Shown here piece by piece: positions 47,145 through 60,589 of a stretch of 64,000 bases of DNA. Position 1 is the first letter of the stretch. Each line of letters starts with the position of its first letter. The DNA comes from Maylandia zebra (Eukaryota; Chordata; Actinopteri; Cichliformes; Cichlidae), in the NCBI RefSeq assembly GCF_041146795.1, contig NC_135168.1, forward strand, positions 13,309,631 to 13,373,630, written 5' to 3'. The notes below the pieces were generated by a model, which saw only the letters and a program-made list of their open reading frames with translations, made no database searches and was not told where the DNA came from. The translations under genes were made by a program, and so were the position numbers.

Positions 47145-48960
47145 TATTATATTAGTATCATATATATCAGGTGCTGCTGCTTTCAGTCATTGTGCAAATG
47201 TGCTGTTTGTAAGCTTGTAAAGCTGCAGTCAGCTGAGACTGAAGAAGTCACCTGATCAGTGAGCAAACGTTTCTGAAAACGTCCAGATGAACAGAATCAA
47301 CCTTTTGGGATCAGCCAGCAATGCAGCATCATTGTTGTTCAGCTTCAGAGGTTTGCAGGAATGAACTGATGACCAGAAACAGCTGCAAAGTCCAAGAAAA
47401 TACCAGCTGGAGTTCAGCTGCATTTGAAGAAGTCAAAGAAAAGTAAGGATGGCAAAGGGCGACGTTTTCTTCCAAAGAGCTGCAAACATGGTCGACGCCT
47501 CATTAGAAGAATCATCTGGACATTTGTGAGGAACTCTAACCAAGAAAGCAACGTCACACAGATCCAACAGACAGTTTCCATGACTGCAAGTGTTGAGTGG
47601 AAAAATGCTACATTGCATTATTGCATCCTCTCACCACAGGAGGCGCTGTTGGCACCACTGATTGCTGATCAGCTGTTCTCTGATGATCTGATTGATACTG
47701 TGAATAACGGGACTCACTGAACTCTGTGACACAGTGAAGATTACAGAGTTTAATTTCAACATCTGACTGACGTCACACAGACAGAAGGATGAACCAGTGA
47801 GGCACAGAACACCGTTACTGGAGATACTGGATCAGCTCCATGTGAACCTCTGATGGAGAAGCTGCTGAGCCAGAGAAACATCAGGACATGACAGCAGCTG
47901 CACTTATCTAACAACATGTAGCAGAGCTGATCTATGTTAGAGGATCTATCACAGCAGCTGAAGCCAAAGTCCAACACTGGATACCAGCTGAGCCTGTGCT
48001 GAGTGTAGTGTTACAGGAAAAGGGCAGAAACACTGGTAGCTCCCAGTGATGCTGACTGGGGCACAGAGCTGAATGATGCAGCATCGGGACACTGTTTCAG
48101 TCTGACTGACAGAGAAACCTGTAGCTGTATCTACATGTGAGGCAGAGGCCACACAAGCAGCTTTCTATGTTTCACAGTGACTGAGATCTTCAGTGGGGGT
48201 GGACATGCTCCTGTACAGACCTCTGAGGAGAACCAAGGTGCAGTCAAAGAGTCCAGTCTGTCCTCACAGATGTGAACATGTGCTTTCATCAGGTCTGCTG
48301 TCAGCTAGCAGGCTCACATCAGAATCACTGTTCCTGAAAAACACAGTCTGTGTGACATCATCAGTCAGCTGATGGTCCCAGATCTGAATGGTTTCTGTCT
48401 CTACTGAGGAAGTCAGAGAATATCACTGAGGTGTGGATCAGGTCTGAGTGAGCTGTGGAGGGACAGCTTTAAACAGTCCACAGGTCTCACGTCCTGCTCA
48501 GTCTGGTAGCAGATACCTCGTATTGTTCCAGATGTGCTGACATCAGCAGCAGCACAGCTGTGTGATACCATGAATCTCAGTTATTGATCCAACACACAGT
48601 AAATACAAAGATCAGGATTTCTGAGAGTAATCATTATGAGTCTGAACACATGATCACTGAATGTTAGTCTCCACAATAATAAGCTAACACAAGCAAACAC
48701 AGCTTTCAGCTCTTATTTTGAAACTGGCTTATTTAGAGAGCTGTGATGTGAGCGTGCCTGGCTCTGAGGCACTTGGGTCAGCCTCTGTTGTTTAGAAGTG
48801 TTACAGACTGTGAATGACACAGACCTGTCAGTTTCCATGTTTGTCTGTAACACAGCTCAGGGGCTCCATGCTGAACGCATCCATCCAGTGTTATTGATCC
48901 AGGACTGATACCAGCATTGGGATCAATACTACAACACACAATCACATGTGTCCACGTGAT
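47145..48960. repeat. Segmental duplication, copy 2
   Basis: Matches 1-1816 (see that entry). It starts just past the NLR polyadenylation signal. Homology to copy 1 ends at 48960, after which the two flanks differ completely (GCAGTTTGAAGAGC here, GTGTTTGACCAGC in copy 1). Confidence 0.95.
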
Positions 48961-51900
48961 GCAGTTTGAAGAGCAATCAGATGTCTCTGTATGAGGAGGC
49001 GGGGTCACAGGAGGTTCACAGAAACTCTGCAGCATCAGCTCACATGGAAACTTTGATGATTCACTTCTGTGGTGTTTTTACAGAAACACGTCACAAAATT
49101 AGCTCCACCTGTTTTGTGAGCTTTGAGTTTCTTGTCTTCATCCTGGATTCTTGTGTTGCTGTTTTTACACACAGCAGATATTTCCTGGTTGCTTCCTTGA
49201 TGACCACATGAAGCTTTCTGAAGCTTGGATTGAAAACGCTTCATTACTCAAAGCTTTCCAACACAGGCCTCTGTGCTGCCATCTGGTGGACAAACATGTG
49301 AAGTGCAGCGTGAAGCTACAAATGAAACTGCTTCAGCTACGTTTATATATAACATACTATAACCTATATAATGTGGAGATCAGGGAAATTATTTTGTTGC
49401 TACTGTTAGTAATCATCATCATTACCATTGCATTAATAATATAATCTACAGCATTGATATTGCATTCAGATGTTTAAACATTTTGGTACCCAATTAGCCT
49501 TTACTACAGGTGCAGTTATAACCACTTTAAACTGTTGAGTTGAATCTATGATCTTAAATGCTTTTGAATGCTTGTTATAATCTTAAGTGTGTATGGGCTG
49601 ATTCTGTTGATTCTGAGGACACTCTGTGCAAAGTGTTGACAGGAAACTGCAGGTTTGCAGAGCGTGCTTTTGCAAAAGTGAAACTAAAAGCAGAGTGTAA
49701 GTGCAGCTTATTCTGAGGAGCTGTTTGGATGATGCTATTTGAATAACCAGGTTGTTCATTATTATCTTTTATACTTTTATATTCTTTTATTAAGCTTCTA
49801 GTAGAGGTTCTTGATTAAAACATTTATTCAATATACTACATATATAGTTTTAGTAAACTGCTGACACATGTGAGAGTGGCCTCTGTTTGACTGCGAGCGT
49901 TAGTAGGTGAGAGGTGACACAGAGTGCCAAGTGAGGTCGTGACACACACACATAGTAGATACATTCAGTTATAGGTGAGAGGTTAATCATGTTTGCTTGC
50001 AACTGCGGGCGTGCAGAAGTGGTATCTTACTGCAGAGCATGGTCTGTGGTTTTGGAGAAGCGGCAGTCAAAAGGTTGACAGGAAACATCTGCCATGAAGA
50101 TAATGTTCTTTTCAAACTGTGTTAAAAGTCATTGTGGTTTTGATTTGACGTATGTATGTATGTATCTGTGTGACGTTGAAGGGGCGTCATTAAATTCAAA
50201 CCCCGATGGTATAAAATATCTGTTTATGCTTTGATTAGTCGGAGATCAGCGCTGTCTGCGTACGGCGCTGGTCCCCCCACGCGTGTGTTCATTAAAATCA
50301 ATTGTTTGACCAAGCTCTTCTGGACCTGGTTGTTTGTACTCTCCTTCCTCAATATTTGAACCTTAACAATAACTATATGTATAGTGTATTATGTAGGTGT
50401 TAGAGCTGGGGGTAGAACTGCTGATGGCCTGGTTGTTATTTATGTTCCCCATGGTTCACCAGCTCTCACACAACATCAGCACCAATGATCCATGTCCTTA
50501 TAAACCTCTGAATCAGGTCCTGAAGCAGTGACGTCCTGAGTGAAGACCTCACTGATCACATGACTCTGGTCACCTGGACTCAGTGTTTCTGAAGCAGTGT
50601 GCTGGGTTTTTAAAAATACGTGGCTGCTGCCTGATGTTGGGCCCACAGAGGAAGACGACTCACTCGCTCTTCTTCACTTCCTCCTTAAACATGTGGAAGG
50701 AGAGCAAAGTGCTGCCAGACTCTTATTTCTGACAGGAACAGAAGAAACCACAGCAAACTGGTCCAGTTCTTCATCTTCATCACAATCTGTTTATTTCTGA
50801 TGGTGTCTTCAGTCTGAGGTTTGAAGTTTCCATGTCTGTGTGATGTGTGGTGTGAAGGCTGCTGGTTAAACTGGGACTCAATGTTTAAAGCACTGAGTGC
50901 TCATAGAGAGATGCTCCATGAGTCCCAGTACAGACTACAAACATGGTGGAAACTTAGCTTTGATATCCACACACTCTGCACGTCTGTGAGTAACTGTGAT
51001 GAAGATGTGCAGAGATCTGTGTCCAAACAGGAGAAAGACTGTAAAGACTCTGTGCTTCTAACAGCCTCTGTTAACATATGTGAGGCTGTTTGTTGTTGTT
51101 GCCATGGAGCTTTGCACTGTTTGGGTCAGCAGGTCATGTGATCAGGTTTGTTCTGCTGGACGATGGTTCAGTGTCAGGTTTGTTTGCATTCATCAATAAA
51201 TATCTAAATAAATCAAAGACTCCATGTTTGTTTTTTCATCATGTGACCTCTGCTCATCCATCTCTGTGTGTATCAGGATACATTTGGTTCATAATACACA
51301 GAAAAATCAGAGTTATTACCTGTAATAAATGTGAAAGTAAAGATTCCTGCAGTGATAACCAGGCAGGACTGAAACACATCCAAGCTGTCACCACGGTAAC
51401 AGCACCGTCCATCCACAGGTGAGGGGAGGAGCAAAAAGAGGGACTTTGACCATTTTATACTAAAAACACTCAACTAATGTTTCTAATATGAAACAAATAA
51501 GCCCACATTAATGTGAGCGTTTATTAAATAATAATAATGATGATTTCCTCCTGATCTCATTTCCACAGCAGCGAAAACTGTGGTGTATATTGAGGTGGAG
51601 GGTGTGGTCTGTGGCTCAGGTGTAGAGTGAGGGTGGGGTGCACCACAGCAGCATGCTGGGACTGCTGAGGGTGGAGGAGGGAGTGATGATGACATCAGAG
51701 CTGCAGCACAGAGACCAGTGAACACACAGTCTGTTCATCTTTGCATAGATACAATATACAGCACAATATTGAATGACAGACACGCTGTGGGAGCTTCCAC
51801 AGATACACTGACGTCAGCATCCAGAGTCCTCCTGCTGCTCCCCCCTCAGAGCCCCGTGATCAGCACCAACACATTCAGTTAGATGACAGAGTCCAGCTGC

Positions 51901-52808
51901 AGCTAGAATCAGCTCCCCTCTGTGAACAACAGCACAGCGTCAGTGTTTCACACTCAGTGAAAGGAGGAAACAGCAGAAGAACACCATGTGTGCTACGTTT
52001 CCCAGGACACACTACAAACTGCACAAATACAGAGCAGCACGTGGAAGGACCTGGAGCTGCATTTACAGAGCTGCAGACAGCGTGATGTCCTGTATGGACA
52101 GGTGGAAGGAACCAAGTCCTCAGCTGGAACACTCGTGTTTGTCCACAGACAGGAAACACAGCAGGAAACTTCCTGACAGAAGTGCAGCTCATGGATAACA
52201 CACTTCCTGTCAGTCAGAATGAGGCTGCAGCCAAACACAGAAAGGTGTTTTTGTCCAGATGAGCCCAGAGAAGAAACACGAGTGTTCACAGACATCAGAA
52301 GCTCAGAGAGGTGAAACATGAGGTTGGAGTCCTCGTCAGCATCCAGAAGAGCTGCTGTGAAACCCTGAGTACTCATGACAGACTCTGATGGCACAAACAC
52401 ATCATGATTCAAACAGAAAGACAAACATGGAGCTCCTGATCCTCCTGCATGAGAACAAGCTGACATGAGCGCTGTGTCTGAGAGTGTCTCCCTGTCACAG
52501 TGACAATAACACAGCTGCTGCTCACAGTCATTAAACTGACCTGAGGTCAGCTGTGCTCCTTACATATGAACCATGTGACCTCACATCAGTGCTGTGGATG
52601 ACTGTAGCCATAGAAGAGTAGAGCTGTAGCAGGTGGTGTGAGGAGGAGGTGGTGTATTCTAGTTAACGCAGTACTGAAACACTCCAGCAGAGGGCGCTGT
52701 TAAGTCCTTATTGTAACACAGTTACTGTGTGCAGTTAGACTTCATACATAATCTGCACTTATTTCCATCAGACATGCTGTCAGTAAATGATTGGTTTCTA
52801 TACATTTC
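48961..52808. other. NLR downstream flank, mostly unrecognised
   Basis: Short frames on both strands have no recognised family. A possible solo LTR occupies the middle (about 49575-50365). No splice-bounded exons were seen. Confidence 0.45.
49575..50365 (+). mobile_element. Possible solo LTR
   Basis: LTR-like layout: TATA-like GGTATAAAATA at about 50210, a GC-rich stretch, an ATTAAAATCAA polyadenylation-type signal near 50292, and a possible CA end in CCTTAACA at about 50360-50367. There is no internal coding sequence. I could not match a target-site duplication, so the limits are rough. Confidence 0.3.
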
Positions 52809-53034
52809 TGTTGGATTATGTGTCCACAGGTGTTTGTACTTTGTGCCTTAATAAAATGACGGTAAAAGGCCCCGCCCATATCCTATCCATGTCTTATCAT
52901 GCAATGACTCTGTGAATGGACTGGAGAGGGGTTGTGGTAGAGTCCTCCGTCAGGAATGAGATGTATGTGTCGACTTTTTATTCTCCCTTAAAAGTATTAT
53001 GCCATAAATGCTGCACAGGGCAGCTCTGCTAACA
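52809..53034 (+). repeat. Copia 5' LTR
   Basis: 226 bases, TG...CA ends. By eye it is identical to the 3' LTR at 56971-57196, implying very recent insertion. Confidence 0.95.
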
Positions 53035-53048
53035 GGTTATGGGCCCAG
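53035..53048 (+). promoter_or_regulatory. Copia primer-binding site
   Basis: GGTTATGGGCCCAG directly after the 5' LTR is complementary to the anticodon arm (CTGGGCCCATAACC) of vertebrate initiator tRNA-Met. An internal tRNA priming site is known for copia-type elements that use a cleaved half-tRNA. Confidence 0.75.
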
Positions 53049-53168
53049 ACAGTAGTAAAGAGGAGGTCCTGTAACTGCCAAAGGAAGGGCAGCGTTTCCT
53101 GAAACCACAAGATACCGGCAGGTGTTAAAAGTTTGGCACGATTGAGTGAGTAAGCGATTTTGAGCATC

Positions 53169-56100
53169 ATGAGCAGACGCACGGCAGAGTCGGGTAGTCG
53201 ATATTCCTGTTTGCAGTTTGATGGAGATGAAAGGAAATATGAGATATGGGAAACAAAGTTCCTTGGTCATCTCAGACTACAAGGTTTGAAAGATGTCATC
53301 TTGAAGGCTGAGGGTGATGGAGAAGCCGAAGGTGAAGATGATGACAAAAATGCAGAAGCATATGCAGAGTTGATACACTTTCTAGATGACAAAAGTTTAT
53401 CGTTAGTTATGAGAGATGCAGTTGATGACAGACGGAAAGCTCTAAGAATTTTGAGAGGTCATTATGCAGGAGTGGGCAAGCCACGGATTATAAGTCTGTA
53501 CACCGAACTTACTTCTCTCACAAATGAAAGGAATGAAAGTGTGACGGACTATATTATCCGAGCAGAAGCAATTATCACAGCGTTAAAAAATGCGGGTGAG
53601 TCATTAACTGATGGACTTCTGATCGCAATGATAATGAAAGGACTACCAGAGACATTTAAACCCCTGATTGTGCACGTTACACAGAGCGAAGCAAAAATCA
53701 CATTTTCAGAGTTTAAAGTAAAACTCAGAAGTTATGAAGAAACCGAGAGAATGTGTGCGGCTGTAACAGATGACAACGTAATGAGGACAAAAGTGCAATT
53801 AGATCAGGATTCTACTTTTTGGCGAGCAGACGACCGAAGATCAAAGAATAATGAGATTGTGTGTTTTAAATGTGGACTAAAGGGACACACTGCAAGAACG
53901 TGCCGATCCAGAGTATGGTGCAGTTTTTGCCGGAGTAGTACACACAAAGATGCGACCTGTAGAAGGAAGCTGAGACGGGATGAAGCGAGAGGGGTTATGG
54001 AGAAGGACTACGCGTTCAAGACGGGCTCCGAACCCCAGAGGGTCCCGGACGGCGGCCAAGAGATGCTGAATAACCAGCTACTGGTGGATACGGGAGCGAC
54101 GTCACATATCTTTACGAAGCTCGAGAGTTTTAAGACGTTTGATGATACATTTCGACCCGAGGCTCATTGTGTAGAGTTGGCTGACGGAAGGCGGAGCAGA
54201 GGAGCTGCAAAGCGGCGAGGAGATGCTGAGATAAGTATGATCGACAGTAAAGGACGCAGCCACAAGGTAACATTGAAACAAGCACTCTACATTCCATCGT
54301 TTCCACAGGACATTTTGTCAGTAAAAGCAGCTACTAGTAACGGAGCCACTGTGGTTTTCAAACACGGGGACAGTTTTCTTAAACATGTTGATGGAACAAA
54401 ATTCCCTATATGTGAACATGAGAGACTGTTCTTTATAAATACTGTGCAAGAGTTTGAAGAGAAATGTAATGGATGTTTTGATATGCAAACGTGGCATGAA
54501 ATCCTAGGGCACTGTAATTATGAGGATGTTCAAAATTTGCAAAATGTCGCCGATGGAATGGAAATTAAGGGTAAAATCAACAAAAATATGCAATGTGAAG
54601 CCTGTATACAAGGGAAGTTTATCCAAACTAGGAACCGAGAACCCGATGAAAAGGCCAGGACAGCATTAGAGTTGGTACATACGGATTTAGCTGGTCCGAT
54701 TACGCCGAACTCTAAAGAAGGGTTTAAGTATGTTTTGTCGTTTGTTGATGATTATTCAGGTGCAACATTTGTATATAATCTGAAACACAAAAGTGATACA
54801 ACACAAGCAACTGAAAGATTTATTGCAGAGGTGGCATCGTATGGGAAAATCAAGTGCATTCGTTCTGATAATGGAACTGAATTTACAAGTAGACAGTTCA
54901 GAGATTTGTTAAGTAGACACGGCATTAGGCAGGAAACTTCGGCGCCATATTCGCCTCATCAAAACGGAACAGCAGAGAGGAACTGGCGTACACTTTTTGA
55001 CATGGCGAGATGCATGTTAGTTGAGAGCGAATTGCCAAAGTCTTTATGGCCATATGCAGTACAAACCGCGGGAGTGATTCGGAACCGGTGTTTTAATAAA
55101 CGCACAGGTCAGACAGCGTATAAGATGTTAACTGGAAAAAGACCTGCTCTTTCTAGAATGAAGAAATTCGGATCATTGTGCTATGCTTATAAACAAAATA
55201 GGGGAAAACTGGATCCAAGATGCGACAAAGGTGTTTTCTTGGGATATGACAAAAACAGTCCAGCATATTTGATCTATTTCCCAAAAACCGGGAAAGTTGA
55301 AAAGCACAGATTGATAAAAATACTAAATCCCGTGACAATGGATCAACAAACACAGAGTGATCAGATGTGTGAAGATGAGGTTTATGAATCCAGAAAAGAT
55401 GGTGGGTCCAAACAGACGAAGGATGAGGATGTTCAGGATGGTAGTGAAAGCAGTCAAACTGAGTCTGAGGTTAAAACTGATGATAAAGTAGATGCTGGAG
55501 CTACACGTTATCCATCCAGAATCAGAAAGAGACCTGATTATTTGAGTGATTATATCACGGATGTGAAAGAGTGTGAAAATGAACAGATGCAAACCAGTGT
55601 TGATTATTGCTACAGATTGTTGTGTGAAATACCCACATCATTTAGCGAAGCTATTGTGTCAAGTGAGTCAAAAGAATGGGGAAAAAGCGATGAATGAAGA
55701 AATCCAATCCCTTAAGGAGAATGACACATTTACTTTAACCACTTTACCAGAGGGTAAGAAAGCAGTGGGGGGTAAATGGGTTTATGCCGTTAAAAAGAAC
55801 TCAGACGGATCAGACAGATATAAAGCTCGATTTGTGGCTAAAGGTTTTAGTCAAACAAAAGGAGTTGATTATGAGGAGACTTTTTCACCGACTGCTAACT
55901 TATCGAGTGTGAGAGTTTTGATGCAGAAAGTGGTTCAGGATGATATGTTGGTTCACCAGCTGGATGTAAAAACCGCCTATCTACACGCACCAATAAATGA
56001 AGAAATATATATACAACAACCAGAAGGTTTTGAGATAGAATCAAGTGAGACTAATAAACTGGTGTATAGACTAAAGAAATCACTTTATGGGCTGAAGCAA

Positions 56101-56918
56101 TCGGGTCGTAACTGGAATCAAACCTTACATGACTATTTAAGCAATTGTGGATTTAGACAAAATATTGCTGATCATTGTGTGTATTCAAAAGAGACTGAAA
56201 GTGAAAAGGTAATCATCATAGTGTGGGTGGATGATTTACTCATTGCAGCTAACAATGAAAATGTGCTTTCAGGCGTGAAAGAAATGCTCTCTTCTAAATT
56301 CCAAATGAAAGATCTGGGGAAACTTAACCATTTTCTAGGAATAGATTTTCTTCAAGAAAAAGAATGTGTCACAATGTCACAGAAAGTATATATTGAGAAC
56401 ATTTTAAAGAGATTTAACATGCAAAACTGTAAGCCACGGTTAACACCCTGTGAACAGAAATGGACTCATTCTGATAAATTCGAGACATTACCAGATGTGA
56501 GGAGATATCGTGAAGCGGTAGGATGTCTTATCTATCTGAGCCATTGTACGCGACCTGATTTAAGCTATGTTGTCAGCAAACTGTCACAACATTTCAATGC
56601 GCCAACTGTTGATGATTGGACAGCAGTGAAACATGTTTTGAGGTATTTATATTTGATTCAAGATCTTGATGAGTTTGAGTATGAAATACCTATGATTTTG
56701 GAGGACAATCAGGGAACAATCGCTTTGTCAAAGAATCCAGTGAACAGACAAGACGTAAACACATTGATGTGAAATATCATTTTATAAGGTCAGCTGTACA
56801 TGAAAGAAAAGTGCTCATTGATTACTGTCCAACTGAGTCAATGGTAGCAGATATGATGACGAAACCAGTCTCAAAGTCTAAGTTAGACAAATTCTCTGGA
56901 TTCGTGTTTGGAATATAA
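53169..56918 (+). pseudogene. Copia gag-pol polyprotein with two frameshifts
   Basis: I start at the ATG at 53169. Gag: FDGDERKYEIWETKFLGHL and a zinc knuckle CFKCGLKGHTARTC (53863-53904). Protease: LLVDTGATSHIF. Integrase: an HHCC-type zinc region ending CEACIQGK, then LVHTDLAGPI, FVDDYSGATFVY, IRSDNGTEFTS and PHQNGTAERN. Reverse transcriptase: ARFVAKGFSQ, LDVKTAYLHAPI, VDDLLIAANNE. RNase H follows. The frame closes at 55697 because of one extra base in the GGGGAAAAA tract at about 55678-55686. It resumes to 56772, where a second shift near 56748 disrupts the end. The intended stop is near 56918. Role: copia replication. Inactive as sequenced. Confidence 0.92.
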
Positions 56919-56970
56919 GATGTTTTTTTTGGAGGATTGTTTTTCCCCCCAACCTGTGTACAAGTGGGGG

Positions 56971-57196
56971 TGTTGGATTATGTGTCCACAGGTGTTTGTA
57001 CTTTGTGCCTTAATAAAATGACGGTAAAAGGCCCCGCCCATATCCTATCCATGTCTTATCATGCAATGACTCTGTGAATGGACTGGAGAGGGGTTGTGGT
57101 AGAGTCCTCCGTCAGGAATGAGATGTATGTGTCGACTTTTTATTCTCCCTTAAAAGTATTATGCCATAAATGCTGCACAGGGCAGCTCTGCTAACA
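56971..57196 (+). repeat. Copia 3' LTR
   Basis: 226 bases, preceded by AAGTGGGGG at 56962-56970 and followed by the target duplication ATTTC. Confidence 0.95.
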
Positions 57197-57201
57197 ATTT
57201 C

Positions 57202-60020
57202 TAAACACAAAACCTCTTCACACTTCTAACATGCACATTTACACAACTAAATGGCAGTATTGATGAAAAGAAACACATTCAACAAATCCATTTAAACCTT
57301 AAAACAAACAAAAGGAAGCATCTCTATGGACAAACAAACCCCTCCACTTGGTTTGACCTGCTGATGTCACACATGACATCAGCAGGACTTTAAAATGAGG
57401 AAATGCCGGGCGGGCGTTTCCCCACACCTGACCCTCATGAAGACTGAAAAGACAAACAAAGTAAGAACAAATGACTTAATCTGTAACATAATAAAATGTA
57501 AAGAAACATGTAACTGAGTATTCAGCTTCATTTGCAGAATGTTTGATTTGCCAGCAACTGAATGCTTCCACACACAAACCCGGCATAGTGAGTGAAGCAA
57601 TGTTACTTAACAAATAGCAAATCATAGCAAATACATAGAAACAGAATAATGTGTTTAATATGCAAAAGAAGAAGAAGAAGTAAAGACATATGGGACAAAT
57701 GGAGACCATTGCAGCTCATCCACCAGTGGGGTAAAAAGAGCAACCAAGAAAGTGGCAGCCTGCACGGCCACAGATGTGCTGGAGGAGCTAGAAGCTCTAC
57801 CCATGGAGAAACTCCTGGAGAACCTTGCTAAGCCTAACAGGGGACAGGTACTTCTGCCCAACCTGGCAGCCACAAAGTGAACTCATTTAGGTAAAGATAA
57901 CCACATGCACCTAACCAGCCTGCACCAGCCTGACATTTCTTCCTCCTAAGTAAAAACCAATGGATGGATTGAACTTAGAGTCTCAGCTCAGTTTTCTATT
58001 TTGACCACCTACACCCCAAGATACTCTTTTAAAAAGTGTTGTTTTCAGATCCCTTTGAAGTTCATAAAGGGCCTGTTCATTTTCATTCAGATGTTTTATT
58101 ACATAAATGTTACTGTTTTCTTTTGATTTATGCTCCCACTACACTGCACCTCTACAAACAACAATGCCACGGACTGTCAGCTGCTTTTACATGCTGTGAA
58201 CATGAGTAGGTTTGATCAGAGTTTCAATTATCAAAGAAAAGACAAACTGAGCAAAAAGAAGGAAAAAAAGACCAACTTCTTCCCAACTGACAAGAAAAAT
58301 ACTCGTCATGTTTTCATAATAAAGGATCAGGCTCCCCATTTATGACAGCTTGGACCAATAATGTCTGTTACACTGATGCTACTGTAGAGACAGGGTCAAC
58401 ATCTCTATTTAAATATAATTAATATACAAAACACAATAAAAGTTATACATGAATTATTCATTATTTTTACTATTGATAAAATTCATGTATACTAATCAAA
58501 GTTATACATGAGTAACGACATTATTAATAATGATTAATAATAATAATTCTAATGCCAACATGATGACTGTTCATAGCTCCTGCTTTGAAATACTGAACTT
58601 AAACATTGACCTGATGAAAGATCACAATTCACAGTGGCCCACTGTCAGAATCATTCTGAATATAAACTCATCGAGTTAATCTGAACCTTTCTCAAATGTG
58701 CTGTGAATAAATGCTGCTGCAAGCCACTGTGGGAAAGCTGTGTTATTATCATGGAAACATCTGTGACACATTCACAGAGGACGAGGACACAAAGGGACGA
58801 CACGCAGAGGCTGTGTTAAAGTCAAAAATCCAAATCTTTAGTCCTAAACAGGCAGTGGTTACAAACAGGAAGACGAGCAGTCCATTAAACAGTCTACAGG
58901 GTCAAACATACAGAGAATTCAAACAGCTATTAAAAACAAATAACTGGACACTGAAAAACTTCAGTGATGTGTGAGGCACCAAAGGGAAGCAGCTGAATAT
59001 ATTCAATGAATTATCTTCAAATACAAAGACAGAAACTCCTACAGGCAGCATGCAAACTGAGCAGGATACACAAAGATCAGAGATTACAAAAGAAATCAGA
59101 AAAGGATTTCAAACTTACTGAGAGCAAGGCCTCTGTTACAAATCTGTCTAATAGAAAAACATGCTGTACAGATACAATACGCTCAGTGTTCATGGTCATT
59201 TAAAAACTGGCTCTACCTGAACCACTTCAATATTTTATGAAGTCACTGAGTCGACCATTTCTACAGTTTGTTTCCTTCATTGCAGTTAGAGTGCGGCTGG
59301 TAAGGATGAAAACACACACAGAGCGTAAATTGTCTTTGTTAGTAACAAACGTCAGCAAAGAAAAGACAAAACACACAAACACTCTCATGATATTCATGAA
59401 TCATTAGAAAGCATCCAAACATTCTGCTCGTGGACTTTTACAGTCTTATTTGCACTCGCTCATCTTCATAATCATCCTGATCAATACATGACAGGGGAGG
59501 CTTTGAGGTAGGCGGGGCTCTCTGCTGATGTCAGCATGAAAGGCAGGACCAGCGTCTGCCACATGTTGGTGAAACATCACAGTACACTGGCGTGGTTTCC
59601 TTTCCAGATGTTGGACGTTTGACACTTCAACGTTGAGGCCAACAAGAAGACACAGTTTTGGGTCGGGTTGCTGCAGGGTTTCTAACTGAGCAAAAGCAGA
59701 AGCACACAGACCAACAGGGATCAGATGCTGAGTGTTAGAGGAACATCTGTGCTGATCACTGAATGCTGCTGTGGTCTCTTGTTGAAGTTGGCTGGTGGGA
59801 CAGTCTAATAGTGATATCCTGCCCATCGGAGGAACACTTTTAAAAACACATGCAATACTTTGTTTGTATTACAGTCACAGTTTATCTTATTTTTGTCCTT
59901 TAAAAGTGTTGCTGTACTATAAAGTCCTATAATTTGAGGCTAAAATGGCTCAGAGAGTCTCTCTCTCAGAGGATCTCCTTTGAAAGTGGAGACGGCTTTA
60001 TTCGCTGATCCACGTCACTT
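57202..60020. other. Region without a recognised gene
   Basis: The frame at about 57660-57880 includes VLEELEALPMEKLLENLAK on the plus strand, which looks protein-like, but I do not recognise it and see no splice support. Minus frame 59446-59826 (126 residues) also has no family I know. Confidence 0.4.
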
Positions 60021-60023
60021 TAC

Positions 60024-60117
60024 CTGGATGTTTTCTTTGAAGCTGGATGAAGACTCCTCTCCCTCCCTCCTGCTGCAGCTGTGTGGTCCAGTTGGCCTCT
60101 GAGGTCACAGTCAACAT
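60024..60117 (-). other. Exon-like segment, unknown gene
   Basis: On the minus strand 94 nt lie between acceptor TTCTGCTACAG and donor GTAAAG, reading SEANWTTQLQQEGGRGVFIQ. I do not recognise it. It might be a downstream or unrelated exon near the phospholipase D remnant. Confidence 0.2.
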
Positions 60118-60589
60118 CTGTAGCAGAAGAGGGGTAATAAAAGTCCAGGTTACCAAAACTGGGAGCTTTTCCAAAATAGAGCGTAACTGGACTTTTTCAG
60201 CCTTACAGGCAGATAGTCGTCTGAAGCTGCAGCTTTTTCTTTTTAGCTTTTTCCAATCTCTGCTCTCGGCTTTCTTTGAGAACATGTCTGCTTTCTTGGC
60301 ATGGGTCTGTCTGCTGTTGGTGAAGAGACTAAATCCACATACTCGCTACTAAGATCTCCTCAAGTAGTCTCAACCAGATTACAGTTTAAGAGTAAATGTC
60401 TCCTGAGAGTTTCACCTTGGGGAGATGCTGTCTTGCTAACATGCAATCATGAGCATTAATCTATGAGGTGAAAAAGTAATTTTAAAAGCTCCAGCCACAA
60501 GTTTTATTTCATCTGTGTTTTGGTCAGAGTCCCATCAGACCTCCAGAATGGTGTCAGAGTGTTTTCTATCCACGTGATGAGCACAGGCC

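Larger units (their letters stand above)
52809..57196 (+). mobile_element. Complete copia (Ty1/copia) retrotransposon
   Basis: 4388 bases flanked by the 5-bp duplication ATTTC (52804-52808 and 57197-57201). The 226-bp LTRs begin TGTTGGATTA and end GCTAACA. A primer-binding site follows the 5' LTR, and a G-rich polypurine tract (AAGTGGGGG) precedes the 3' LTR. The order protease-integrase-reverse transcriptase-RNase H identifies the copia superfamily. Confidence 0.95.
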
